Shown here piece by piece: positions 1 to 8,253 of a stretch of DNA of 13,980 nucleotides. The stretch covers positions 1 to 13,980 of the forward strand of contig CABUTR010000039.1 in assembly GCA_902494555.1 (NCBI GenBank). The letters are read 5' to 3'. Positions within the stretch are counted from its first letter, which is position 1; each line of letters starts with the position of its first letter. Both the position numbers and the translations under genes were made by a program. The notes beneath the pieces were generated by a model. The model did no database searches. It was given only the letters and a program-made list of their open reading frames with translations, and was not told the DNA's origin. Source of the stretch: an uncultured Collinsella sp. (GTDB lineage: Bacteria > Actinomycetota > Coriobacteriia > Coriobacteriales > Coriobacteriaceae).

Positions 1-18
1 ATGGAGGATGGCGAATGA
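1..18 (+). CDS. 3' end of an upstream gene, probably a response regulator (partial)
   Basis: Frame 1 reads five codons (M-E-D-G-E) and then TGA at 16-18. The stop overlaps the ATG of the histidine kinase gene at 15-17 in an ATGA arrangement, which indicates translational coupling. Genes directly upstream of a sensor kinase in this layout are usually its response regulator, so that identity is inferred from position only. Five residues carry no domain information. The kinase's Shine-Dalgarno GGAGG (3-7) lies inside this gene's last codons. Confidence 0.5.
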   Translation: MEDGE

Positions 19-1166
19 AAGGACTTTCGCTGCAATGGCGCATAACGATCAAGACGGCACTTCTGACGTGCGCGGCGTGCGTGCTGACGAACTGCCTGGT
101 CGGCTATACGGGTATGCGCTACATGGATGCCATCGGCAGTGACATCTCGGCCTTTAACGCAACCGGTGAAGATTCGCCCCAAGCGTTCGACCCAACGAAA
201 GCGACCCTCGATGAAAAGGTCACGATCGTCGTAAACGACGCACAAGAGTCTTTCGGCACGACAACCTGGTACATCACGGCTGGAGTCACACTCCTTGGAG
301 GCGCGCTGGCATACTTTGTGAGCGGCCGTGCACTTAAACCGCTACGGGCTTTTGCAGCCCAGGTTGAGCGCGTGCAGCCTGACAACCTAAGCGAAATTAA
401 GCTCAGCAAAGATGTACCCACCGAGCTACAGCAATGCAGCGCCTCATTCAACGACATGATCGCCCGTCTTGGCGAAGGGTTCTCTGCACAGCGTCAGTTT
501 ACCGGCAACGCCGCACACGAGCTGCGCACCCCGCTCGCCCTTATGCAGGCACAGATTGAACTATTCATCTCCGAGCACTCCGGTTTGCAACCCGAAACAG
601 CCGAGCTGCTCGGCCTGCTACAAGAACAAACTGAGCGGATGTCGCGGATGACCAAGGTGTTGCTCGAGATGAGTGAGCTCCGCAGCGTTCCTTGCGAGGA
701 TGATGTTGAACTTGGTCCCTTGTCCGAAGAGGTCCTCACCGACCTTGCGCCACTTGCCGAAAATAAGGGCATAGCCCTCAATTGTGCTGGAGACGCTTTA
801 GCAATCGGGAGCGACACGCTCCTCTATCGGCTGGTGTTTAACCTGGTCGAAAATGCCATCCGTTACAGCCGCCCCGGCTCGACTGTCAACGTCTCTATCT
901 GCGACAACAACAGCCGCGTGTTCCTGCGAGTCGAGGACCAGGGCCCGGGAATACCCAAGCGGTACCGTGAGAGCATCTTCCAGCCGTTCTTTCGTCTAGA
1001 CAAATCCCGCAGCAGGGCATACGGCGGCGCAGGACTCGGACTAGCGCTCGTTTGGGAGATTGCAGCGCTTCACGGTGGCGCCGTAGAGGTCGAAGCAAGT
1101 TCCGAGAACGGGACCACCATGCTCGTAAGTCTTCCAAAACGATCTGCAGCGTTAACCAATCAGTAA
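15..1166 (+). CDS. Sensor histidine kinase (HAMP-HisKA-HATPase)
   Basis: This is a 383-residue membrane sensor kinase of a two-component system. It autophosphorylates on a histidine and passes the phosphate to a response regulator, probably encoded just upstream. Transmembrane segments are visible at about residues 11-33 and 84-104, bracketing a short extracytoplasmic loop of about 50 residues. A HAMP-like linker follows (about 105-155). The H-box is AAHELRTPL with His168. The ATPase domain has the N-box (LVFNLVENAIRY, Asn276 and Asn280), G1 box DQGPGIP (308-314), F-box FQPFF (322-326) and G2 box GGAGLGL (337-343), so all catalytic elements are present. The ATG at 15 is preceded by GGAGG with a 7-base spacer and overlaps the previous stop. 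The loop is too short for a known sensor domain, and the signal is unknown. No terminator separates it from the LuxR gene. Confidence 0.95.
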   Translation: MKGLSLQWRITIKTALLTCAACVLTNCLVGYTGMRYMDAIGSDISAFNATGEDSPQAFDPTKATLDEKVTIVVNDAQESFGTTTWYITAGVTLLGGALAYFVSGRALKPLRAFAAQVERVQPDNLSEIKLSKDVPTELQQCSASFNDMIARLGEGFSAQRQFTGNAAHELRTPLALMQAQIELFISEHSGLQPETAELLGLLQEQTERMSRMTKVLLEMSELRSVPCEDDVELGPLSEEVLTDLAPLAENKGIALNCAGDALAIGSDTLLYRLVFNLVENAIRYSRPGSTVNVSICDNNSRVFLRVEDQGPGIPKRYRESIFQPFFRLDKSRSRAYGGAGLGLALVWEIAALHGGAVEVEASSENGTTMLVSLPKRSAALTNQ

Positions 1167-1234
1167 AACGAAAGGGGTCCCGAGCAACAGGAGTACAATT
1201 GCTGCTATTGTTGCCAGCTGTTGGGAGATGGAAG

Positions 1235-2239
1235 ATGGACTGCGATGGCTACCCATGCGTTCCCATGCCGTTGATGTGCACTGCCTTTGTGCCGGGGCAG
1301 ATTGACGCTGCGGTTGCAGGCATTTCCGGCCCCGATTCGCGCGCCATTGCCACGGCAGAAGCGCTGTACTTTCGCGGACAGGCCGCACTCGCCGCCAAGA
1401 CAGCACGCCCCTATCTTGACGCCACCGACCCCGCGCTGCGCTATTCCGCATGCTTTATCTGCGGATATGCCAGTCTGTCGCTCAACCGTATCGCCGATGC
1501 CCGCCGTTGCCTTGCTGGCATCCTCGATACGCCGGCCGACGAGGAATCACCCGCCGTCCACGCCACGCATATCCTGTTCGCCTCGGCCGCGAGCGTCCTG
1601 CTGCACTTGCCTTCCCCGTATTCCGCCGAAGAGTTTTATCCGCTTGCGGCGCATCTGCCCGAAGGCCTGCGCCTGTTCGCCAGCTACGTGATGGCGCATG
1701 CCCTGTACCTGCGCGGCGAATATGGCCGCAGTCTGGGCATGGCGGAAAACGCCCTGATCATGAAACAGGGAAGCTATCCCATCTCGGAACTGTTCCTGCA
1801 CCTGGCAGCTTCCATGGCCTGCATGAGTCTCAAGGACATCGACGCCGCAAAAACGCACTTCGGAGCTGCTTGGAACATTGCGCGCCCCGACGGCCTTATC
1901 GAGCTCATTGGCGAGCACCACGGCCTTTTGCAGGGGCTCATCGAGGCATGCCTAAAATCGCAATACCCTGACGATTTCGCACGCATCATCGAGATTACGT
2001 ATCGATTCAGCTACGGCTGGCGGCGCATCCACAACCCCGATTCGGGCGAGGACGTGGCCGACGATCTAACGACCACGGAATTCACCATGGCCATGCTCGC
2101 CTGTCGTGGGTGGACCAACGCCGAAATCGCACGCCATATGGGAGTATCGCCGGGCACTGTCAAAAACCGCCTATCCAGTGTGTATGCAAAGCTTGGCATC
2201 GGCACGCGCGCCGAACTGGTCGCGCATATGCTGCGTTAG
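1235..2239 (+). CDS. LuxR-family transcriptional regulator with helical-repeat N-terminal region
   Basis: This 334-residue regulator ends in a typical LuxR/GerE DNA-binding domain (about residues 278-334). It contains TNAEIARHMGVSPGTVKNRL (294-313) and the dimer-helix segment AKLGIGTRAELV. The first 270 residues are Ala/Leu-rich helices with TPR-like patterns (for example YFRGQAALAAKTARPYL and ALYLRGEYGRSLGMAENAL). They resemble the sensor part of MalT-type regulators, but no Walker NTPase or receiver domain is present. I chose ATG 1235 because GGGAG lies at 1223-1227 with a 7-base spacer. An in-frame TTG at 1199 with AGGAG at 1189-1193 is a real alternative and would add 12 mostly hydrophobic residues. 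The gene lies 68 bases after the kinase on the same strand, so read-through from it is possible. The ligand and targets are unknown; the surface-protein gene downstream is the nearest candidate target. Confidence 0.9.
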   Translation: MDCDGYPCVPMPLMCTAFVPGQIDAAVAGISGPDSRAIATAEALYFRGQAALAAKTARPYLDATDPALRYSACFICGYASLSLNRIADARRCLAGILDTPADEESPAVHATHILFASAASVLLHLPSPYSAEEFYPLAAHLPEGLRLFASYVMAHALYLRGEYGRSLGMAENALIMKQGSYPISELFLHLAASMACMSLKDIDAAKTHFGAAWNIARPDGLIELIGEHHGLLQGLIEACLKSQYPDDFARIIEITYRFSYGWRRIHNPDSGEDVADDLTTTEFTMAMLACRGWTNAEIARHMGVSPGTVKNRLSSVYAKLGIGTRAELVAHMLR

Positions 2240-2265
2240 CGGCCAGACTGCCTAGCGCAGCATGC

Positions 2266-2279
2266 GCGCTCCGGAGCGC
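2266..2279. repeat. 14-bp perfect palindrome in the regulator/surface-protein intergenic region
   Basis: GCGCTCCGGAGCGC is perfectly self-complementary. It lies 27 bases after the LuxR stop codon and is embedded in overlapping alternatives: GCGCA (2255-2259) with TGCGC (2263-2267), and AGCGC (2254-2258) with GCGCT (2266-2270). No T-run follows directly (the first is at 2307-2310), so it is not a convincing intrinsic terminator. It could be a weak hairpin or a dyad operator. The remaining 155-base gap shows no promoter I would defend. Confidence 0.45.
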
Positions 2280-2395
2280 CGGCGCTTCACTCGCTCAAAT
2301 AGGACATTTTGGCCATCGAACGGCACTACCGCCACGAAGCGTCTTCTCGCAAAATTGGATTATTTCCACCGATATTTGCGGGATGGGAGCCCAAG

Positions 2396-5300
2396 ATGCT
2401 TGATCGCCGTTCGTTACTTGTTGCTGGAGCGTCCTCGCTAGCGAGCATTATGTTGCCTCGCGTGCCGGGAAGCGAAAATGCCTTCCTGCTGCCGTTCGCG
2501 CCCACCGCGGCCTATGCCGACGAAGAAGACCCCTTCAAGGTCCTGGTGCTCTCGCGCACCATGTTCGGCGTGGTGGTGGTCGACGTCGCCAACAAGAATA
2601 CGCCTATCGCAGGTGCCAAGGTCACGCTCACATCGCGCTACGCCGCAGGCAAGCAGCTCGCCGCCACGACCGATGAAGAAGGCACGGCCATCTTTGAGAT
2701 TGCCTCGCTTTCGGAAGGCTACGTAGACGAGGCAACGCTCCTTGACGCGTACGACTTTAACGGCGGCATCTCCATTAGCATGGCGGACTACCGCGATGTC
2801 GAGATTCCCCTTGCGCGTATCCAGGGCGGCACCGCCATAACCGCGCCCACGCGTCCGCTTTCCGACGGCGAGCCGTACTTCCGCCAGCTCACATTCGACG
2901 AATGGGACATCCAGTACGCTGAAGCCACGTTCATGGCATTGCCGAAGGACGACACGGCAAACGACCAGCCCGACACGCACGCTTTTACCGTACAGGCTCA
3001 TCTGCCGCAGGGTGGGCAGGCAACATTGCATATCAATAAAGTGATGCCCGCTGCGGGCAGCTCAACCGAAACCGTCACGCAGATTGGTCAGATCAAGGCC
3101 AGCGCATCGGGCGCGGATAATCTGGCGACGTTCACACTCGAAGACAAGTTCCTCGATGCAGCTTCGGGCCTTCTGGAGGAAGGATGCAAGCTGCGCTTTG
3201 TCCTCGACTACCAGGGCAAGACCTATACACTCTCCTCCCCCATGGCCGTTGTCACCGCGCCGGCCGCAAAGGCAGAATCGGGCTCGACCACTATCGTCCC
3301 CACTACCATGGACCAAGAGGTCACTCCGTTTGATTTCCCCGCGGCGTTTCCCGGCATCGGCGGCAATAAGTTCACGTGTTGGATGCCCACATTTCCGATC
3401 CTCTTCGATTTCTCGTTTGCTGGATACGTGCTGTTTGGCGGAGGATACAAACCAGCCAGCTATATGAACGATTCGGGCAACCCTGATCCGGAATACTGGA
3501 AGAAATCGCCGCGCGAGTCGGGTGCCAAGCAGGCAAACCGCTACCTCGACGAAATGGAGGGGAAGTGGAATCAATATAAGAGTATGAGTGCCGGTTCGGG
3601 CACCGATCCAAGAAACACCAAACTGCTTCGCCACCATTGCACGCCGCTGTTCACGATGGATATCGCCACACAGCTATACGGCTCGCTCGCCTACGATTGG
3701 GCGGGCAAAACCTGGGGTAACAACAACGACCCCGCATACGGCAATATTAAGGCCCTCTTCCAGGTAAGAACCGACCTCAATTGGACCGAGCAGTTCACCT
3801 TGGGACCGGTGCCGTTTTTCCTAAACGTCAACCCCTGGGTGCTGGCGAAGCTGGCACTCGCCGTGGGTGCCCACACGCACGGCAGCGGCGCGGCGTTTTT
3901 TAAAAACATTTCGCTCGACTATTCAAACACCTCGGGCTCGTTCACCATCCAGATCGGGCTTGCCGTCACCTTTGGCGCCGGCGTTGCAGGCGTCGCTTCG
4001 TCTGCCGTGCGCGGCGCCGCATCCCTCACGCTGTTCATTGGGTACGAGAAGGCAGATGGACACCAGCTTCCGCGGCTGCGCGTAGGTGCAGACGTCGATG
4101 TCGATGTGATACTCCAGTTCGTAATGTTCAAGTGGACCACCAAGGCTTGGTCGGGGTCGTGGCCCACACTCCTCGATTCGTGGAATATGTCGGTGAACAA
4201 TGGCAGCCAGTATGTGCTCCAGCGCTCTGAGCTCGCATTGGGTGGAGATACGCCTTACACGTTGGATGCCCGCTTCGGCACGCCCGGCAACATCAAGGCG
4301 GGCGGCGTGCCGCAATTTATCGCATCGGCCACCATCGTCACCAACGCCGAGCTGCTCGCACGCGCCGAGGTTAAGGCCACTGCCGCAAACGTCGCGCCTA
4401 CCGTACGCGATTGGGACCGGGCGGTCACGCGCATTGAGCTCGAGGCGGATGCAGAAAGCGACGACACGGGACAGATCGAGCATTTCGTCCATGCACTGAT
4501 AGAGGACGACGAAAACGCCGCGCCGATGTATAAGTACGCCTATATCGGGCAGGCGACGAACGCTGTTGCGGACCCCAACGCCAATTCTGCCGGTGTATCG
4601 GAGGACGAGCGTGGCGGCATCAAGCCCTCGAGCGACAACGTGCTGTTTACTGGCGTGCTCAGCGAAGCTCACATGAAGCTGGCAATGATTGCCGGCGCAG
4701 AATGCCTATTCCGTATCGCCTCGGTGCGCTACGGCGAGAATGGCCGCTCGCGCCTAGTGGTGCACACAAAGGCAAACGGCACGTGGTCCGCTCCCACGCC
4801 CGTGGACTTTCCCCTTGGGTTTGGCGAGGGCGACGTGGAGCGCGACGGCATATACGATTACGACTTCGACGTAGTGGAATATACGGACGGAAGAGGAAAC
4901 CAAGACGCCTACGTGTTGCTGGTCTCGGGCGAGCGCCGCGACGGTGACAACACCCCTTTCGATGCGGCGAGCACATCCGGCATACTGTCCGTTGTGCGCC
5001 TGCGCATAAGCAACGGCGGAGTTCGCGTGGTGTCGCATACGTCATGGCGCAGCATCTCGCACGGCCGCCTGCAAGAGGATGGCTACCATTGCCTGCAGTG
5101 CCCGCGTATCACGGTGGGCAAGACGCTGGTCGACGGGCGCCTGTCGGGTGCCTACCTCCACCGTCGCGGAACCACCGCAGAAAAGGCGCTCAGCAGCGAG
5201 GCTGAGGTTGCGCTGGAGTGCTTCACGCTGTGGTCGGACGTTTCGGGCGACAGTCTGACGTTCCGCCAAGTTCTCCGCTTTCCGCAAGCACCGTCGAGTA

Positions 5301-6763
5301 TCGAGCTGGGCGAGCCCGAGAATATCAACGGCAAAATGGTGGTGCCCGTTGCATACGAAACTGCAAACGGTTGTGGCTGCGCATCGTATGCCGTGATCGG
5401 CCAGTCCATCGCGGGTTGGGGCGTTATGCCGCCAGATGCCACAGTACCCCACGCGGTGCCGTGGCCGCAACACACGGGCTTTTTGGCTACCGTCAACGAG
5501 CAGCTGCAGCATATTACTTGGGCACGAGGCGCATCGGCATTTGCAACGCAGCCCGTGGGTGCCGCAGGCTGTGGCCCGGCATCGTTTAGCGTAAGCAACA
5601 ACGGCAGGTGCGTACTCTATGTAGAGAACACCGATGGCAAGGTGGGACAAACCTACGACGAAGAAGGCAACCCGGTAGCAGTGATGGGCAAGCACTTCCG
5701 CATCTTCGCCAGCACCTTGGCAGGCGATCTGTTCACGGAGCCGTTCGTGATGTGCGAGCTGGACCATCCCGCCGATCAGATAACGACATTTTTGACGTCG
5801 GGAGGCATGCTCTCCGCGCTCGCCACGCACATTGTGAGCGCGGAGAAGAGCGAGGCAGAGCTGCACGGCATCGAAGTGCCCTTGGTGGCGTGTGCCACTC
5901 CGACGGGCGCGGTCGCCACCTCGGGCGCGGTGGTGCCCGGAGCAGCAGGCGAATCCTTCATGGTCACGGTGCGAAACGACGGCAACACCTTGCTGACCGC
6001 CGGCACGATCGATCTGTACCGAGAGGACTCCAGCCAGCCGTTCTCCAGCGCATCCATCGGATTCGGAGCGAACGCACGCATGGCTTCGATCTACGATCCA
6101 GAGCTTGCCGAGGATGCTTCGGCCAACGATTTGGCACGCGTGAAATACGCGCTCGAGACGCTGGGCGCGCGTTTTGCAACGCACCCGCTGGTAGCCGACA
6201 ACGGTAACGCCGTGCTGGCACCGGGTTGCACGGCACAGTTCCGCATGAGCTTCGCCATCCCCGAGAGTTGGAGCGACGAAGTGGGCAAACGCGTAACGCT
6301 GTATGCGAAGGCGCGCGACCTGGTGGCGCTCGACCCCGTGACGCTCGAGGAAATCCGACCCGGCGCAAACTCGGCACTGGGCGCCGTACTGCACGAGCTT
6401 CATGTGCCCGACGCGGCATGCGAACGCTCAAAAGTTCAGGTCGGCATATGCGACAGCGCGGATACGGCAGGACTTCACGACGCCCCGATGACAGCAGACG
6501 GCGATGGTGGCTCGAGTGGCAGCGGTACTGACGAGGGCGGCGGCTCCGGCGGAAGCAGCTCCGGCAGCAGCAAGGACCACGGCAATAACAAACGCTCCGG
6601 AAAAGCGGGCGCGCTTGCGGGCACGGGCGATGTCAACGCTCCCCTTACGGCAGCCGCTGCAGCACTCGCCGCGGCAGGCGCGGGCCTCATCGCCTACAGC
6701 GCCCGCCGCACGGCGCTCGAAAAAGACACCGCCGATGAGGTCAATTCGGATAAGCCTCGCTAG
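2396..6763 (+). CDS. Large exported cell-surface protein with LAGTG sorting signal
   Basis: This 1455-residue exported protein matches no family that I can name for its body. It starts with a leader carrying twin arginines (DRRSLLVAG, residues 3-11) and a likely AYA cleavage site at 39-41, so Tat export is plausible. Residues about 49-105 resemble a carboxypeptidase-regulatory-like beta domain (VVVVDVANKNTPIAGAKVTL, then TTDEEGTAIFEI). A Gly/Ala-rich beta-like stretch lies near 517-552. Residues about 700-1165 have a repetitive beta-strand look that could be a propeller. About 1181-1315 resembles a CARDB/Ig-like module (SFMVTVRNDGNTLL). A Ser/Gly linker (about 1369-1405) leads to LAGTG (1407-1411), a hydrophobic stretch and RR at 1437-1438, which is a sortase signal of the LAXTG type. 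ATG 2396 is chosen for GGGAG at 2385-2389 and the leader; an in-frame TTG at 2309 would bury the leader. It is likely a cell-wall adhesin or receptor. No catalytic motif was seen. Confidence 0.85.
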   Translation: MLDRRSLLVAGASSLASIMLPRVPGSENAFLLPFAPTAAYADEEDPFKVLVLSRTMFGVVVVDVANKNTPIAGAKVTLTSRYAAGKQLAATTDEEGTAIFEIASLSEGYVDEATLLDAYDFNGGISISMADYRDVEIPLARIQGGTAITAPTRPLSDGEPYFRQLTFDEWDIQYAEATFMALPKDDTANDQPDTHAFTVQAHLPQGGQATLHINKVMPAAGSSTETVTQIGQIKASASGADNLATFTLEDKFLDAASGLLEEGCKLRFVLDYQGKTYTLSSPMAVVTAPAAKAESGSTTIVPTTMDQEVTPFDFPAAFPGIGGNKFTCWMPTFPILFDFSFAGYVLFGGGYKPASYMNDSGNPDPEYWKKSPRESGAKQANRYLDEMEGKWNQYKSMSAGSGTDPRNTKLLRHHCTPLFTMDIATQLYGSLAYDWAGKTWGNNNDPAYGNIKALFQVRTDLNWTEQFTLGPVPFFLNVNPWVLAKLALAVGAHTHGSGAAFFKNISLDYSNTSGSFTIQIGLAVTFGAGVAGVASSAVRGAASLTLFIGYEKADGHQLPRLRVGADVDVDVILQFVMFKWTTKAWSGSWPTLLDSWNMSVNNGSQYVLQRSELALGGDTPYTLDARFGTPGNIKAGGVPQFIASATIVTNAELLARAEVKATAANVAPTVRDWDRAVTRIELEADAESDDTGQIEHFVHALIEDDENAAPMYKYAYIGQATNAVADPNANSAGVSEDERGGIKPSSDNVLFTGVLSEAHMKLAMIAGAECLFRIASVRYGENGRSRLVVHTKANGTWSAPTPVDFPLGFGEGDVERDGIYDYDFDVVEYTDGRGNQDAYVLLVSGERRDGDNTPFDAASTSGILSVVRLRISNGGVRVVSHTSWRSISHGRLQEDGYHCLQCPRITVGKTLVDGRLSGAYLHRRGTTAEKALSSEAEVALECFTLWSDVSGDSLTFRQVLRFPQAPSSIELGEPENINGKMVVPVAYETANGCGCASYAVIGQSIAGWGVMPPDATVPHAVPWPQHTGFLATVNEQLQHITWARGASAFATQPVGAAGCGPASFSVSNNGRCVLYVENTDGKVGQTYDEEGNPVAVMGKHFRIFASTLAGDLFTEPFVMCELDHPADQITTFLTSGGMLSALATHIVSAEKSEAELHGIEVPLVACATPTGAVATSGAVVPGAAGESFMVTVRNDGNTLLTAGTIDLYREDSSQPFSSASIGFGANARMASIYDPELAEDASANDLARVKYALETLGARFATHPLVADNGNAVLAPGCTAQFRMSFAIPESWSDEVGKRVTLYAKARDLVALDPVTLEEIRPGANSALGAVLHELHVPDAACERSKVQVGICDSADTAGLHDAPMTADGDGGSSGSGTDEGGGSGGSSSGSSKDHGNNKRSGKAGALAGTGDVNAPLTAAAAALAAAGAGLIAYSARRTALEKDTADEVNSDKPR

Positions 6764-6866
6764 CTCCTAGTTACATGTCATTATGGAAATCATGTTCGTC
6801 ATTGCGCGCACGATGCCCCCACTGCACCCGAAACCGCGCGAGGCACTGGCCCTGCTCATCGAGCAC

Positions 6867-6903
6867 CAAAAAGGGCTGGCCCCGATAACTCGGAGCCAGC
6901 CCT
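6867..6903 (-). terminator. Intrinsic terminator of the lipoprotein gene
   Basis: On the minus strand AGGGCTGGC (6903-6895) pairs perfectly with GCCAGCCCT (6880-6872) around a 14-base loop. The stem runs into TTTTT, read from the A-run at 6868-6872. It lies 28 bases past the lipoprotein stop codon, as expected. On the plus strand no T-run follows the stem, so it is not an obvious terminator for the surface-protein gene. Confidence 0.85.
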
Positions 6904-6930
6904 GAGTCGCCTGACGTGAGAATCGCGGCG

Positions 6931-7947
6931 TTATTTGAGCTTCAGTGCCTCCATCATGGGCACGGCGGCATCCCAGTCGATCTTCCAGCCAATCGACACG
7001 CGGACGGTCTCGCCCGTCGCGGGAGCCGTCGCAAACAGTGTATGGCCGTTGTCGGGACCGGTAAAGCGCAGCCACGTTATGCCGTTGTACTCGACCTGGT
7101 CGGTTGTTGTCTCCTTGCCTTCGTAGACCTGCTCTAGGCTTGCAACCTCTTCCTCCGGCGAGCGCGGGAAGATGCTGATGTTCAGGCGTCCTCCAGTCTC
7201 GTCGTGGAAGAAGTTTGCCTTTTCGCGCTCTTCGTCGGACGAATCCAGCGTGTACCCATCGGCGGCCTCGATGCTGTACGATGCGCAGTCGATGCCCGTT
7301 AAATCTGCCTTCTCGCCAGAATCGGCCACGCCGCCGGCCGCCTTGAACTCCTTGGTCTCGCATCCCGTGGTGTCAAAGTGCATGGCCTCATGATTCTTGG
7401 CGGGGGCGTAAGCGTCTACGAACTCGACAGTGATGGGCCCGTAGTACGCCGTCTTGGGCGCCCAGAAATACACGTACTCAACGGTCTCGCCCGGGCCGAT
7501 ATCTTGCCTCTTGGAAAGATCGATGCCCTCGTGAAGCTCATCGGGAGCCTCGCTTGCAACGTAGTCGAGCACGGCCGCCTTGCCGGAAGTAAACAACGGG
7601 TCGCCTGCCTCAAGATCGCCCTGGGCAGCATGCACGTTAAAGGAGTCAAACGTCCTGTTCTTTGCATTGTTGTTGGTGATCTTGACGTGCAGGTAAAAGC
7701 CATCCTGCAGCTTAGCGTCGCCGCGATAGAACGTACCGTGGACTACCGACTCATAGGTTATGCCAGCCACCTCGACCGTCTGCGACTCATAGGCCTTGGC
7801 CTTCTTGGACTTCTCCTGCACAGGTGCGCTCCCGTCCGAGTCACTCGGCGCATTACCGCCGCAGCCGGCAAGCGTACACGCCAACACAGCCGAAAGCGTC
7901 ACAGTGGGAATTCCTAACAGCAGCTTCTTCGCCATGGGCTTCATCAT
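6931..7947 (-). CDS. Putative lipoprotein, two-domain, secreted
   Basis: This encodes a 338-residue lipoprotein. The N-terminus has basic residues (MMKPMAKK), a hydrophobic core and a clear lipobox LAGC with the lipidated cysteine at residue 29. A short polar linker follows (about 30-50). Residues about 52-185 look like a beta-sandwich of the kind seen in DUF5067/DUF4352-type lipoproteins (HVKITNNNAKNRTFDSFNVH, then GPGETVEYVYFWAP). Residues about 215-338 form a second alpha/beta domain containing VEYNGITWLRF and ending VPMMEALKLK; its pattern is reminiscent of PsbP/Mog1-like folds, but that is a guess. The start is set at 7947 because the minus strand has AAAGGAG followed by an 8-base spacer before ATG-ATG. 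Upstream in-frame starts would displace the signal peptide. It is transcribed divergently from the topoisomerase operon and ends in its own terminator, so it is probably monocistronic. The substrate or partner is unknown. Confidence 0.88.
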   Translation of the reverse strand: MMKPMAKKLLLGIPTVTLSAVLACTLAGCGGNAPSDSDGSAPVQEKSKKAKAYESQTVEVAGITYESVVHGTFYRGDAKLQDGFYLHVKITNNNAKNRTFDSFNVHAAQGDLEAGDPLFTSGKAAVLDYVASEAPDELHEGIDLSKRQDIGPGETVEYVYFWAPKTAYYGPITVEFVDAYAPAKNHEAMHFDTTGCETKEFKAAGGVADSGEKADLTGIDCASYSIEAADGYTLDSSDEEREKANFFHDETGGRLNISIFPRSPEEEVASLEQVYEGKETTTDQVEYNGITWLRFTGPDNGHTLFATAPATGETVRVSIGWKIDWDAAVPMMEALKLK

Positions 7948-8091
7948 CCTCACCGCTCCTTTCGGCTTGTAGCTCATCCGTTGCCCGAGTCGCAAGTCGA
8001 CTCCGTGGCATCGGCTTCCACTATGAGCGTATGACGAAACGCGACGCCGGCGAAGTGACCCACGGCCCAAATAACGACCAGCCAGCGTTCC

Positions 8092-8135
8092 TTATGGGCC
8101 AAAGGGACTCGCACACGCACGCCCGTGGCCCATAA
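8092..8135. repeat. TTATGGGCCA inverted repeat
   Basis: TTATGGGCCA (8092-8101) and TGGCCCATAA (8126-8135) are perfect 10-base inverted copies separated by 24 bases. GGG (8104-8106) and CCC (8122-8124) could extend the stem across small bulges. A related direct copy, GGCCCAAATAACGA, lies at 8065-8078. GGCCCATAA recurs at 10396-10404 between the two topoisomerase genes. It could be a regulator-binding site or a dispersed palindromic repeat. No T-run follows on either strand, so terminator function is unlikely. Confidence 0.6.
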
Positions 8136-8209
8136 AACGAGACGCTTGTCCCAATGTTCGATTCGATCCATCCGCAAACAAGGTAGGGCGCCTCCAGCCG
8201 CCTTCAAAC

Positions 8210-8246
8210 TTACTCGGACAGAACCGACTCGGTTTTGTCCGAGTAA
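8210..8246. promoter_or_regulatory. 37-bp near-perfect palindrome, candidate operator
   Basis: The left arm TTACTCGGACAGAACCGA (8210-8227) is the reverse complement of the right arm TCGGTTTTGTCCGAGTAA (8229-8246) around a central C, with one mismatch (G8221 opposite T8235). Eighteen-base arms with a one-base centre fit a DNA operator for a dimeric or tetrameric regulator better than an RNA hairpin with a normal loop, and no T-run follows. It lies about 50 bases upstream of the proposed -35 of the topoisomerase operon. It could also serve the divergent lipoprotein gene. Confidence 0.65.
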
Positions 8247-8253
8247 ACGTATC

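Noticed and set aside
1052..1234. An N-terminal extension of the LuxR regulator back to ATG 1052
   Set aside because: It would overlap the kinase by 115 bases and add an Arg/Ser-rich segment typical of out-of-frame translation. Starts at 1235 or 1199 have proper ribosome sites.
2254..2310. Terminator for the LuxR gene
   Set aside because: Strong GC symmetry is present, but the only T-run comes about 28 bases after the palindrome, so it does not form a standard intrinsic terminator.
5042..6403. A 453-codon antisense open frame within the surface-protein gene
   Set aside because: It has the same codon-bias explanation, and no ribosome site or recognisable motif is present.
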